Assembly (NCBI GenBank): GCA_021776795.1 | Contig: JAJFFC010000020.1 | Span: 124,001 to 188,000 of the forward strand | Length of the DNA: 64,000 bases | Direction: 5' to 3' | DNA from: Planctomycetota bacterium | Lineage (GTDB): Bacteria; Planctomycetota; UBA1135 | Part shown: positions 36,537 through 44,199 of the stretch, piece by piece | Position numbering within the stretch: position 1 is the first letter of the stretch | Layout of the letters: every line of letters begins with the position of its first letter | The notes under the pieces: model-generated | What the model saw: the letters and a program-made list of their open reading frames with translations, nothing else | Database searches by the model: none | Told to the model about the DNA's origin: nothing | Made by a program: the position numbers and the translations under genes

Positions 36537-36914
36537 TCAGTCTTGCAGTTTGTGTTGGATGCGCTCGCGGTAACTCCGCAAATCCGTCTTCAGTCGCGCT
36601 AGTTCGGTCAAGCTTTCCTCAACTTGAACCAGGCGTTGGTCGAGCATGCCGGTCAGGGCTTGGAGCATGGCCGGAGTGGCACCTTTCGAGAAGCGTGCAT
36701 TCAAGTCGCCAATCTCTTCCAGCGTCAGGCCAAGTCGTTTGAGTCGGGCGATGAAGCGTAAGCGCTCCAAGGCATCTTCGCGGTAGCGACGACGTCCGCC
36801 TGGCCCACGTTCCGCAGCGCGCAAAAGTCCAAGTTCGCCGTAGTAGCGAATGGTGCGCGCGGAGACTCCAGCAGCTTGTGCTAGGTCGGTAATGTCGAGG
36901 GTGGAGGCGGTCAT
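36537..36914 (-). CDS. MerR-family transcriptional regulator
   Basis: A 125-residue regulator with the MerR winged helix at the N-terminus ([20 protein letters not shown], then [20 protein letters not shown]) and a C-terminal dimerisation helix (residues ~80-120). No Cys metal-sensing pattern. I start it at ATG 36914, not the longer upstream frame, because this gives the standard N-terminus and lies just after a promoter. It is followed after 1 bp by icmF; MerR proteins of this size often control branched-chain acyl-CoA genes, so control of icmF is likely but inferred. Confidence 0.88.
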   Translation of the reverse strand: MTASTLDITDLAQAAGVSARTIRYYGELGLLRAAERGPGGRRRYREDALERLRFIARLKRLGLTLEEIGDLNARFSKGATPAMLQALTGMLDQRLVQVEESLTELARLKTDLRSYRERIQHKLQD

Positions 36915-36924
36915 GCCAATCTGG

Positions 36925-36958
36925 ATTGTCCATGACTTGCCAGTTTGCGTCAACTGGC
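36925..36958 (-). promoter_or_regulatory. Promoter and palindromic operator of merR-icmF
   Basis: On the minus strand TTGACG (36953-36948) and GACAAT (36930-36925) are 17 bp apart. An inverted repeat GCCAGTT-N6-AACTGGC (36939-36958) overlaps the -35. It lies right in front of the MerR ATG, so autoregulation is probable. Predicted start is only ~4 nt before the ATG. Confidence 0.6.
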
Positions 36959-36975
36959 GAGTCTGCCTCCCTAGC

Positions 36976-37686
36976 CTAGCCCACCGGGGTGTCTTTCTCG
37001 AGCCGTTGTGGGCACAGCGCGGCGAGAGGACATTGTGAGCAATACACTCGACGTGCCGTGCACCATTCCCGGCCGAGATCAATCCAGGAATGACTCAGGT
37101 AGACCCAGTCCTCGGCAGGAAACGTCTTGATCAGGTCCCTTTCGACTTTGACCGGGTCCTTTTCCCGGGAGAAGCCCATGCGCCGGGCAAGGCGCCCGAC
37201 ATGTGTGTCGACCACGACCCCGCTTTGTTGGCCGAAGGCCGTACCCAGGACGCAGTTCGCCGTTTTCCTGGCTACCCCAGCCAGTTCCAGCAGCTCATCC
37301 ATCGTTTGCGGCACCTCGCCACCATGCACGTTCATGATTCGCGCAGAAGCGGCACGAATGTTTTTGGCCTTGTTGCGAAAGAAGCCCGTCGAATGAATCA
37401 GTTCCTCCAGCTCTCCTTGGGTGGCTTGCGCCATGGCTGCGGCATCGGGAAAGCGTGCAAACAGAGCCGGTGTCACCATGTTCACGCGCTCATCAGTGCA
37501 CTGCGCGGAAAGAATCGTCGCCACCAGCAGCTCGAAGGGCGTATTCCACGACAGGGCTGTGCGCGAGTTTGGATAAGCCCGATGCAATTCCTCCAGCACC
37601 GCCACAGCCCGTTCACGTTTGGCGCTCAGGCTCTCGCGTGCGGGAATGTCCATATTGCGGCGAGGGGGGAGGCGAGTGGCAGCCAT
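36976..37686 (-). CDS. nth: Endonuclease III
   Basis: A 236-residue bifunctional DNA glycosylase/AP lyase removing oxidised pyrimidines. The helix-hairpin-helix with catalytic Lys is LAGVARKTANCVLG, the catalytic Asp is in VVDTHVGRLARRMG, and the [4Fe-4S] cluster ligands are C-X6-C-X2-C-X5-C in CTARRVYCSQCPLAALC. ATG 37686 is chosen over the in-frame ATG 37653 because a TACCAT hexamer stands 8 nt upstream of it on the minus strand. Divergent from prmA. Confidence 0.93.
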   Translation of the reverse strand: MAATRLPPRRNMDIPARESLSAKRERAVAVLEELHRAYPNSRTALSWNTPFELLVATILSAQCTDERVNMVTPALFARFPDAAAMAQATQGELEELIHSTGFFRNKAKNIRAASARIMNVHGGEVPQTMDELLELAGVARKTANCVLGTAFGQQSGVVVDTHVGRLARRMGFSREKDPVKVERDLIKTFPAEDWVYLSHSWIDLGREWCTARRVYCSQCPLAALCPQRLEKDTPVG

Positions 37687-37693
37687 CGGTCGC

Positions 37694-37700
37694 TATGGTA
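37694..37700. promoter_or_regulatory. Shared divergent -10 region of nth and prmA
   Basis: TATGGTA reads as TATGGT on the plus strand (37694-37699), 6 nt before the prmA ATG, and as TACCAT on the minus strand (37700-37695), 8 nt before the nth ATG. One 7-bp segment can serve as the -10 of both genes, whose starts are only 19 bp apart. Confidence 0.45.
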
Positions 37701-37705
37701 CGACC

Positions 37706-38650
37706 ATGCAGGAATCCGACTTGACCAGCGCACGGTGCAGCGTCCGGATTTTCCTGCCGGAGTCATGGGGCGAAACAATGCAGTACCTGTTGCAGGCGGC
37801 TGGTTTTGGCGACACCCTTATCGAGACCCACTACCCCTCGGGCAAGCTGGCAGGGGACGGTACTCATGCTTCCTTTTGCGAGTTGCGGTTGCTGATTACC
37901 GAGGGCCAGCTCCCCGAGCTCGAAGGGGCTGTCAGGACTTGGGTCACGGCGTGGGAGCTTGAGGACCAGGATTGGCGCCTGAGTCATGAAATGTTGCAAG
38001 AAGATGACCTCGCCCGGCAAAGCGCGTGGAAAGACCGATGGCGTGCCTTTCGTTGTGCGGGATTTGTCATTTATCCAGAGTTCTTCGACCAACCGCCAAG
38101 GCAAATGCGGCCAAATGACCAAGCCCTGCGGGTCCTTCCTGGCAGCGCTTTTGGCACTGGCGCCCATGCCACCACTCGATTGGCCTTAGCCGCTATGCGC
38201 AGCCTTCAGCAAGAGGGAGTGCGTTGGGAGCGAGTTCTGGACGTTGGCACCGGCAGCGGCATTCTCGCGGTGGCTGCCAGGCTTATGGGGGCCAGGCAGG
38301 TAATCGGGATGGATCCTGACCGCATGAGCGCAGCGCAGGCGCAGGCGATGGCTGACGCCAATGAGGTCGGCGCAGGAAGCGCCTTTTGGTGCGGCAATTT
38401 AGTCAGTAGCCGTCCACAGCCCTATGACCTGGTTTTGGCCAATCTTGTGGCGGAGATCTTAATCGAGGAAGCTCCTTCGTTGATGGCACACCTTGGGACG
38501 AATGGCCATCTCTTCACTGGCGGTGTCTTGGCCAGGAAGCGCTCGCAGGTGGTTTCGGCCATGGACGCAGCCGGTTTGCGCCCTCGAGGAGGAGGGCGAC
38601 CGTGGCGTCAGCGTGGTCGTTGGTGTGCCGATATCTGGTGCCACAGCTAA
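37706..38650 (+). CDS. prmA: Ribosomal protein L11 methyltransferase
   Basis: A 314-residue SAM-dependent methyltransferase. The PrmA-specific GSAFGTGAHATTRLAL precedes the SAM motif VLDVGTGSGILAVAA, followed by LVLANLVAEIL (the N-L-x-A post-motif of PrmA). The N-terminal ~120 residues are the L11-recognition domain. ATG 37706 has TATGGT 6 nt upstream and no ribosome site, so it should be leaderless. A terminator follows at 38735-38758. Confidence 0.9.
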   Translation: MQESDLTSARCSVRIFLPESWGETMQYLLQAAGFGDTLIETHYPSGKLAGDGTHASFCELRLLITEGQLPELEGAVRTWVTAWELEDQDWRLSHEMLQEDDLARQSAWKDRWRAFRCAGFVIYPEFFDQPPRQMRPNDQALRVLPGSAFGTGAHATTRLALAAMRSLQQEGVRWERVLDVGTGSGILAVAARLMGARQVIGMDPDRMSAAQAQAMADANEVGAGSAFWCGNLVSSRPQPYDLVLANLVAEILIEEAPSLMAHLGTNGHLFTGGVLARKRSQVVSAMDAAGLRPRGGGRPWRQRGRWCADIWCHS

Positions 38651-38734
38651 TTCTCTGTTTGCACAGAATAATTGAATGCAAGACAATCGCTTGGTTCAAG
38701 GGAAATCTACAATGTTGCAAATAGCGTCGTGAAG

Positions 38735-38758
38735 AAAGGCAGAAAAAAGGCTGCTTTT
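38735..38758 (+). terminator. Terminator of prmA
   Basis: AAAGGCAG (38735-38742) pairs with CTGCTTTT (38751-38758) around an A-rich loop; the 3' arm supplies the T-run. It lies 85 nt after the prmA stop. Confidence 0.6.
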
Positions 38759-38869
38759 CCCTGCAATTTAAGAAGCCAAGCGCCGATGGAATTATTGCTG
38801 CGCATGGGTTTAACCTAGTCCGGAATATCGCAGGGGATGGCGATACCCGGTAAGTAGCAAGGGGAAAGG

Positions 38870-38900
38870 AACCAGCGACTGGAAACGGTCGCTGGTTTTT
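38870..38900 (+). terminator. Strong Rho-independent terminator without an adjacent gene
   Basis: AACCAGCGAC (38870-38879) pairs perfectly with GTCGCTGGTT (38888-38897), followed by a T-run (TTTTT 38896-38900). No gene ends within 200 bp on this strand. Confidence 0.8.
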
Positions 38901-38917
38901 CCTATTCCGCCGGACTT

Positions 38918-39078
38918 AGGAAGCTCTGATTGATTGGTGTCGGCGCTGCTGCGGCCGGAATCACGAGACGCTTCGTTGCTTCATCTTGGCCGTAGCGCGG
39001 CTACGGCCTGCGAATCGCGCCTCGAATCTCCCGATTCCCATCCACAGCTTCGCTCGACAGAATCAATCAGAGCTTCCT
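38918..39078. mobile_element. 161-bp MITE-like palindromic element
   Basis: Ends are an 18-bp perfect terminal inverted repeat, AGGAAGCTCTGATTGATT (38918-38935) and its complement (39061-39078), with further imperfect matches inward (TGTCG on both sides, then GGAATC..GAGA). The centre is a perfect palindrome (GGCCGTAGC, GCG, GCTACGGCC). There is no coding capacity. The right repeat contains the last three codons and the stop of msrB. The TIR resembles those of IS5-family elements (inference). No clear target-site duplication. Confidence 0.6.
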
Positions 39079-39567
39079 CAGGTCCAGCGCCGCAGAGTTC
39101 ATGCAGTAGCGCAAACCCGTTGGCTGCGGGCCATCTTCAAAGACATGCCCGAGGTGGGCGTCACAGCGAGCACAGCGGACTTCCGTCCGCACCGAGAACA
39201 GCCCGATGTCTTCATGCAGGCTGACGGCCTCTTGCTCCAGTGGTTGCCAAAAGCTGGGCCACCCAGTGCCTGATTTGTACTTCGTTTCCGAGGAGAACAG
39301 GGGCAAATCACAGCCAATGCAGTGGTAATCCCCGGCGACCTTGCTGTCCCAATAGGTTCCTGTGAAGGCGCGCTCGGTACCCGCTCTGCGCGTGATCTCG
39401 AACTGTTCCTCAGTGAGCCGTGCCCTCCACTCCTCGTCGGTCAGCTGCCAATTCTGGGCAATAGGCTCCTCAGCAGCCTCCAGGGCCGTTTTCAGGACCT
39501 CATTCTCGGGAGAACCGTTGCTACAGGCCGCCAGGGTGCCGAGCAGAATCAAGGAGAGGAAGCGCAT
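39067..39567 (-). CDS. msrB: Peptide-methionine (R)-S-oxide reductase, lipoprotein form
   Basis: A 166-residue MsrB reducing methionine-R-sulfoxide. Structural zinc ligands are C83/C86 (CIGC) and C132/C135 (CARC); the catalytic Cys is C155 in [17 protein letters not shown] is the substrate loop. The N-terminus is a lipoprotein signal ([10 protein letters not shown], Cys15), so it works in the envelope rather than the cytoplasm. The last residues RKL and the stop codon lie inside the right repeat of the MITE-like element. Domain identification is secure. Confidence 0.93.
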   Translation of the reverse strand: MRFLSLILLGTLAACSNGSPENEVLKTALEAAEEPIAQNWQLTDEEWRARLTEEQFEITRRAGTERAFTGTYWDSKVAGDYHCIGCDLPLFSSETKYKSGTGWPSFWQPLEQEAVSLHEDIGLFSVRTEVRCARCDAHLGHVFEDGPQPTGLRYCMNSAALDLRKL

Positions 39568-39678
39568 ATCTCTATTTGAGCCGCTTTTGCCCAGATTGGA
39601 AGCCCTATTTTGCCATGCGATGTCGTCATCCTGCCCTATCCAGCACCGTGCTTTCAGTGGTAGGCTATTTCAGGAACC

Positions 39679-41142
39679 ATGAACTCCACCCTCACACGCT
39701 CACTCCTCCTTGTCGGGCTTGGCGCCTTATTCGCCACCCCGGCGATGGCCCAACGCCCTTTGGACCGCGAATTTGTGGCCTCTGGCCTTGGCGACGCGCT
39801 TTACGTCGTCAATGCACCGGGCGACCGCGAACGGCTTTTCGTGCTAGATCAAGACGGCAACATTTGGCTGCTGAAGAATGGCGTCAAGCAAACGACCCCA
39901 TTCCTCAATGTCACTTCTCTGACCAGCAGTAGTGGTGAGCGCGGTTTGCTTGGTTTGGCATTCCACCCGGACTACCAAAGCAACGGTTACTTTTTCATTA
40001 ACTACACCAACAATGGTGGAGATACCCGTGTCGATCGGGTCACGGTTTCGGCGAACCCCGATTTGGCCGACGCCGGTAGTCGCACCAACATCCTGTCCCT
40101 GTCGCAGCCCTTTAGCAATCACAACGGCGGTTGCATCCAGTTCGGCCCCGATGGCTATCTCTACATCGCCACTGGTGATGGCGGTAGCGCCGGTGACCCT
40201 GGTAACCGCGCGCAGAACCCGCTCAACTTGCTCGGCAAAATGCTGCGCCTCGACGTCGACAATGGCTTGCCGTACAGCATTCCTGCCTCGAACCCCTTCG
40301 TTGGCAATCCTGGCGTGGCCGATGAGATTTGGTCCCTTGGTCTGCGCAACCCGTGGCGCTTCAACTTTGACTCGGAAACCGGCGACATGTACATCGCCGA
40401 TGTCGGTCAGAACAAATGGGAATATGTGCACGTCGAACATGCCGGTGATCCGGGTGGCCGCAACTATGGCTGGCGCATCATCGAAGGCAACCACTGCTAC
40501 AACCCTTCGAGCGGTTGCAACTTCAGTGGTTTAGAGCTGCCGGTGTACGAGTATGCGCACACCTTCTTCCCCAACTTCCGTTGTTCGATCATTGGTTCCG
40601 AGGTCTACCGCGGTCGCGCCATGGCCACCATGGATGGCCGCTACTTCTTCTCCGATAACTGCAGTCGTGAGCTCTGGAGCATCCGCTACAACAGCGTTTC
40701 CGGAACCACCACGGGATTCACCGAGCACACTGCGGATACTGGCGTCCAAGGCAGTGGTACCTCTCTCGGCCGCGATGCCGATGGTGAAATCTACATGTGC
40801 GATGGCGGCAGCGTTTACCGCCTGATTCCAGATGGCATGCGCCTCCAGGTACCTCACTTGGTCACCGGTGTTGCTGGCACCATTGCGGTGCGTAGCGCCA
40901 CTCCAAACCAGCCGGTCTACCTGACCTACTCCTTGTTTGGTCTGGGCAGTCGTGTGGTGGTGCCACTTGGCGTCACTCTCGACCTGAATAACCCTTCGCT
41001 GGCCGCCACGGTGCCGGCGAACGGGCAAGGCGTGGCCCAATTCCCCTTGGTGCCACCATCGGTGTTGTTCGGCCGCACCGTTTACCTGCAGGCTGCTCAG
41101 ACCGGAAAGGTCAGTAACGTATTCCGCGAGCAGGTGGAGTAA
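39679..41142 (+). CDS. Secreted PQQ-type sugar dehydrogenase-like protein with C-terminal shared beta domain
   Basis: A 487-residue exported protein (signal peptide LLLVGLGALFATPAMAQ). Residues ~25-385 are the glucose/sorbosone dehydrogenase beta-propeller: [61 protein letters not shown]. It is the second member in this window after 9874-11121. Residues ~400-487 add a domain absent from that one, ending GRTVYLQAAQTGKVSNVF and VE, which matches the tail of the protein at 19390. Start ATG 39679; a hairpin follows the stop. Confidence 0.85.
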   Translation: MNSTLTRSLLLVGLGALFATPAMAQRPLDREFVASGLGDALYVVNAPGDRERLFVLDQDGNIWLLKNGVKQTTPFLNVTSLTSSSGERGLLGLAFHPDYQSNGYFFINYTNNGGDTRVDRVTVSANPDLADAGSRTNILSLSQPFSNHNGGCIQFGPDGYLYIATGDGGSAGDPGNRAQNPLNLLGKMLRLDVDNGLPYSIPASNPFVGNPGVADEIWSLGLRNPWRFNFDSETGDMYIADVGQNKWEYVHVEHAGDPGGRNYGWRIIEGNHCYNPSSGCNFSGLELPVYEYAHTFFPNFRCSIIGSEVYRGRAMATMDGRYFFSDNCSRELWSIRYNSVSGTTTGFTEHTADTGVQGSGTSLGRDADGEIYMCDGGSVYRLIPDGMRLQVPHLVTGVAGTIAVRSATPNQPVYLTYSLFGLGSRVVVPLGVTLDLNNPSLAATVPANGQGVAQFPLVPPSVLFGRTVYLQAAQTGKVSNVFREQVE

Positions 41143-41148
41143 TCTCGA

Positions 41149-41167
41149 TTCACCCCTTGGCGGTGAA
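41149..41167 (+). terminator. Possible weak terminator
   Basis: TTCACC (41149-41154) pairs with GGTGAA (41162-41167) around a 7-nt loop, followed by TTCCTT. It lies between the convergent sugar dehydrogenase and DoxX-family genes. Confidence 0.35.
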
Positions 41168-41181
41168 TTCCTTGCGCCGCG

Positions 41182-41607
41182 TCAGTCTGCTTGGCTGGCG
41201 CGGCGTCCTGCGTCAAAGGAGATATTCCCAGGGCCCATGATCACAAGGATCAAGGTGCACAGGAGATACCAACCATTGGCCGGGCCGGTTTCCCGATAGA
41301 AGCGGAACAAATCCTGCGCTTCGTGGCCGAAGGAAACCATTAGCAAGGCGGAGCTTGCGGAGAGAGCCAAGAAAAGCAGGATGGAAGACTGGCGTGTGAA
41401 GAAGCCAGCGGCCAGGAATAGCGCCGCGAAGAAGGTCACGATGCCTTGCAGGCTCGCCAATAAACTTGAGGCGGGAATCCCTGCTTCCTTCAATTGCTCG
41501 GCAGTGGCCTCGCGAAAGGCGTCGTCGAAGACCAAATCATGGCCGACGTACACCGCCAGGGCCGTGCCAGTGGCCACACGAAGGAGAAGCAGGAGCCAAT
41601 CGCGCAT
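41182..41607 (-). CDS. DoxX-family integral membrane protein
   Basis: A 141-residue protein with four hydrophobic segments (around residues 5-20, 50-70, 75-92 and 112-130), the size and topology of DoxX/DUF4870-like proteins. The segment GIPASSLLASLQGIVTFFAALFLA is typical of the family. Function of such proteins is poorly defined; some support redox or quinone-related processes. TAGACT stands 6 nt before the ATG, predicting a leaderless transcript divergent from pepE. Confidence 0.7.
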   Translation of the reverse strand: MRDWLLLLLRVATGTALAVYVGHDLVFDDAFREATAEQLKEAGIPASSLLASLQGIVTFFAALFLAAGFFTRQSSILLFLALSASSALLMVSFGHEAQDLFRFYRETGPANGWYLLCTLILVIMGPGNISFDAGRRASQAD

Positions 41608-41613
41608 GCTCTC

Positions 41614-41661
41614 AGTCTAGTCTGAGCGCCAGGCGATTTCCTGGGGCAGCCGCGTTAAGCT
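41614..41661. promoter_or_regulatory. Divergent -10 elements for the DoxX-family and pepE genes
   Basis: TAGACT on the minus strand (41619-41614) ends 6 nt before the ATG at 41607; TAAGCT on the plus strand (41656-41661) ends 6 nt before the ATG at 41668. Both spacings predict leaderless transcripts. Confidence 0.45.
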
Positions 41662-41667
41662 CCGCGC

Positions 41668-42384
41668 ATGCAACTACTACTGGGCAGCGGAGGCTTCAGC
41701 GGCGAGAAGCGCAAGGAACAATTGGTGGCAGCCATGCGGGATTTCTTTGGGGATATCCAGAAAATCCTGTTCGTGCCTTATGCTGGCCACGACCACGAGG
41801 GCTACGTCAAACGCATGCACGAGGTCGGTTTTGACGCTGGCTATGAGCTTGTCGGAATCCACAGATTCGAAGATCAGCAAAAAGCTGTCAAAGATTGTGA
41901 CGGGATATACGTGGGTGGCGGCAACAGCTTCCGACTGGTCCATGAGTTACACCGTCACGGTCTAGTCACCGCAATTCGCGACGCCGTGCGTTCGGGTCTT
42001 CCCTACATGGGGGTGAGCGCAGGGACCAATGTGGCCTGTCCAACCATGCAAACCACCAACGATATGCCGATTCTGGAGCCTAGCTCCTTTGCATCGATGG
42101 GTCTGGTGCCGTTCCAAATCAACGCCCATTACTACCCAGGTAAGTTATGGTTTCAGCGTGATGGCGAGTATCAACCGCATTTCGGCGAATCCCGGCAGGA
42201 TCGCATTCGCGAGTTCCACGAATGCCAGCCAACTCCAGTGGTGGGTTTAGAGGAAGGTGGGATTTTAAGACAAAACCGTGAGCAATGGCATTTAAGTCTG
42301 GCTCGTGCCTTTCTCTTTCTGCCAGGGCAAGCTGAGGAAGAATTGCCTCAGGGAGTTGACATTGCTGGGCGATTGTGTCGATAA
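41668..42384 (+). CDS. pepE: Dipeptidase E (peptidase S51)
   Basis: A 238-residue class I glutamine-amidotransferase-fold peptidase, cleaving N-terminal Asp-X dipeptides. Family landmarks are LLGSGGFS at the N-terminus, GIYVGGGNSFRLVHEL, the nucleophile elbow MGVSAGTNVACPTMQTTNDM with the catalytic Ser, and the His in FQINAHYYPG. Length is standard. The response-regulator gene follows after 20 bp on the same strand. Confidence 0.88.
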   Translation: MQLLLGSGGFSGEKRKEQLVAAMRDFFGDIQKILFVPYAGHDHEGYVKRMHEVGFDAGYELVGIHRFEDQQKAVKDCDGIYVGGGNSFRLVHELHRHGLVTAIRDAVRSGLPYMGVSAGTNVACPTMQTTNDMPILEPSSFASMGLVPFQINAHYYPGKLWFQRDGEYQPHFGESRQDRIREFHECQPTPVVGLEEGGILRQNREQWHLSLARAFLFLPGQAEEELPQGVDIAGRLCR

Positions 42385-42404
42385 TCTAAAGAACCCTAGA
42401 CTCA

Positions 42405-42767
42405 ATGAAAACCATCCTTGTTGTCGACGACGAAGAAGACGTACGCAGTATTGCGTGCGCCTATCTCAAAGAAGCGGGCTACGACACCGTCGAAGCCGCG
42501 AATGGCGAAGAAGCCATTTCTGCGATGGAAAATGCTCCCAGTGACCTCGTGCTCACCGACTTGGTGATGCCGGAGAAAGAAGGCGCGGAAACCGTAATGG
42601 AACTGCGCAAGAAATGGCCCAACGTCGGCATTGTCGCCATGTCTGGTGTGGTCGGCGCAGAGTTCTACTTGCGCGCCGCCAGTGTTCTGGGCGCCAACGG
42701 CACCCTGATGAAACCGTTCACGCGCGAGGAGCTTGTGGAAATGGTCGAGTCGGTTTTGGTTAGCTAA
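42405..42767 (+). CDS. Stand-alone response-regulator receiver protein (CheY-like)
   Basis: A 120-residue single receiver domain with the acidic pocket D8-D9, phosphoacceptor D52 (LTDLVMPEKEG), switch Ser in IVAMSG and Lys in LMKPF near residue 103. No output domain and no adjacent histidine kinase, so its partner is elsewhere. It sits 20 bp after pepE and 32 bp before the next gene, which has its own -10 hexamer. Confidence 0.9.
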   Translation: MKTILVVDDEEDVRSIACAYLKEAGYDTVEAANGEEAISAMENAPSDLVLTDLVMPEKEGAETVMELRKKWPNVGIVAMSGVVGAEFYLRAASVLGANGTLMKPFTREELVEMVESVLVS

Positions 42768-42787
42768 GCGTTTTCGCTTCGCCAGCG

Positions 42788-42793
42788 TAGGAT
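42788..42793 (+). promoter_or_regulatory. Predicted leaderless -10 element
   Basis: TAGGAT ends 6 nt before the ATG at 42800. Confidence 0.4.
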
Positions 42794-42799
42794 GCCGAC

Positions 42800-43543
42800 A
42801 TGAAGAAGTTGGTGCGTATCGGTTTAGCCCTGCTCACTGTTTGCCTATTGGCGCTCACCTTGACTGCGGTCTACGCGCCAGAAAGCTTCCGTCGAGATTT
42901 GGTCATGCGCTTCTCCTTGGAAGAGCGCGAGCCAGGCATTTGGTGCCGACCAGGCTTGGCCGATGCAGACTTTAATCGTTGGAAGGCCCTCTTGGAGCAG
43001 GGGCAAGCACAAGCCGCGCCTTATTGCCCGCAAGGTATTGTTCCGACTGTAGACATCATTCTTGCCGACAACGGCGAGCTGAAGGAACAGTTGGCCGTGG
43101 GTAATCCCTTCGCGAAATCGCTTTTTCATCGTGACGAAGTCCTGGCCATGATTAGTCCTCGGGGCAACAACCCCGATGTCATCGCACACCTACTTGTGCA
43201 TGTCGCGATCAAACAGGAATTGGGCGAGGCACGCTTTGCTGAGTTGCCGATTTGGTTCGATGAAGGAGTCGCGGCTCAAGCCGATTCCCGTCCCTTCTTG
43301 TCGCCGGCCGCACTCGCCGCGCTTCCCGGATTGGTGCAAAGCTTCGCCCCCGATTCGCGTCCGGAGCTGGAGCGCTTCTTGGGCAAGGAAGGTGAGGAAC
43401 AGCTTGCTCTGGCGAAACGTCAGCTTAGTCAGTGGCAGCAGAGCCGCATCCCAGGTGCAGAATGGGCGCTTGTCCGCGCCTTCGCCGCTGGCGGCGAGTT
43501 CTCGAAGCTCTACTCCGACATCGGGCTCGCGACCACCGATTGA
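42800..43543 (+). CDS. Exported degenerate gluzincin-like protein
   Basis: A 247-residue protein with an N-terminal signal or anchor (LALLTVCLLALTLTAVYA). The core reads VIAHLLVHVAIKQ, i.e. HLLVH where peptidases have HExxH, then LPIWFDEGVAAQADSR about 15 residues later, the third-ligand element of peptidase-MA/DUF1570 gluzincins. The zinc His and the Glu of the third ligand remain but the catalytic Glu is Leu, so peptidase activity is unlikely. The 3' end overlaps the convergent lipoprotein gene by 34 bp. Confidence 0.72.
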   Translation: MKKLVRIGLALLTVCLLALTLTAVYAPESFRRDLVMRFSLEEREPGIWCRPGLADADFNRWKALLEQGQAQAAPYCPQGIVPTVDIILADNGELKEQLAVGNPFAKSLFHRDEVLAMISPRGNNPDVIAHLLVHVAIKQELGEARFAELPIWFDEGVAAQADSRPFLSPAALAALPGLVQSFAPDSRPELERFLGKEGEEQLALAKRQLSQWQQSRIPGAEWALVRAFAAGGEFSKLYSDIGLATTD

Positions 43544-44178
43544 GCACTGCCGGCGGTGCCCCCAACTCGTGGGCTTGCTTCGAGCGGCGTGATTCCAAGA
43601 AGCTTGACGCTCCGCACAATCCCGCCGGGATTGGTTTCACAGCCAAGATCATTCAGCCATTCCATGGTGGCGTGGGCGCAGTGGTGATCGAGCTCATAGT
43701 CATGCAATGCCGGCACATAATGAAGGTCGAAACCGCGGTTATGGAAGGGAGTTTGCCCATCGCGATGAAACTCTTCTTCCAGCCGTTGGAGCAAGGCATC
43801 GACGCGGTCTCGTTCCGCGAAGAAAGGTTGGAAGCTGGTGCCACGCACTTCGTAAATCGGATCCGCGCGCGGAGCGCCTTCGATTTCGCGGCGGCCAAGG
43901 GCACCTTGCGTGGCATTCATCAAGGCATACATGGCGTAGCTCGAAGAGCTCTTACCTTCTACCACCCAGCCCCAATCGCCATAGCTGTACTCGACCCAGC
44001 GCTCAGGCCCCAGGGGTAAGACCACACCTGTGTGTTCTCCTTCCAGAAGAAGAAACACTTGTTGCGCTTGCTCTGCGGGGGGAGTGGACGGCGGATAGGC
44101 CGGAGCCACACAAGCTCCCAAGCAAAGGAGAGCAAGGCACAGGGTAGTGAGGGCCGCCGACCGCAGCGATAAGCGCAT
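43510..44178 (-). CDS. Lipoprotein of unknown function (DUF2459-like)
   Basis: A 222-residue protein with a lipoprotein signal (LCLALLCLGAC). The segment EHTGVVLPLGPERWVEYSYGDWGW resembles the start of DUF2459/TIGR02117 proteins, and FDLHYVPALHDYELDHHCAHATMEW may carry metal-binding or catalytic His residues near residues 155-175. No enzyme activity is known. It is divergent from the decarboxylase gene with a shared -10 palindrome. Confidence 0.65.
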   Translation of the reverse strand: MRLSLRSAALTTLCLALLCLGACVAPAYPPSTPPAEQAQQVFLLLEGEHTGVVLPLGPERWVEYSYGDWGWVVEGKSSSSYAMYALMNATQGALGRREIEGAPRADPIYEVRGTSFQPFFAERDRVDALLQRLEEEFHRDGQTPFHNRGFDLHYVPALHDYELDHHCAHATMEWLNDLGCETNPGGIVRSVKLLGITPLEASPRVGGTAGSAQSVVASPMSE

Positions 44179-44183
44179 AGCGG

Positions 44184-44193
44184 ATTCTAGAAT
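44184..44193. promoter_or_regulatory. Palindromic divergent -10 element
   Basis: ATTCTAGAAT reads TAGAAT on both strands: on the plus strand (44188-44193) 6 nt before the ATG at 44200, on the minus strand (44189-44184) 5 nt before the ATG at 44178. The two starts are 21 bp apart. This is the clearest bidirectional leaderless promoter in the window. Confidence 0.55.
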
Positions 44194-44199
44194 GGCGGC

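Larger units (their letters stand above)
38651..38917 (+). other. Non-coding region downstream of prmA with two terminators
   Basis: No gene is supported. It is more AT-rich than its surroundings. The first ~110 bp lead to a terminator for prmA (38735-38758). Between this and a second, stronger terminator (38870-38900) lie ~110 bp with several short complementary segments (CGATACCCGG, TAAGTAGCAAGGGG). A terminator with no gene before it suggests a small RNA ending there; no known family is recognised. Confidence 0.35.

Noticed and set aside
38810..38865. Possible bacterial SRP RNA because of a CCGG-AAG-AGCA-like string
   Set aside because: The conserved 5' GGTCAGG side of domain IV is absent and no closing stem is found.
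38780..38900. Partial resemblance of CGGTAAGTAGCAAGGGG to the 3' part of class I c-di-GMP riboswitches
   Set aside because: The essential upstream core (GGGCAAACC and GACGCAAAGCC) is missing and no gene follows on that strand.
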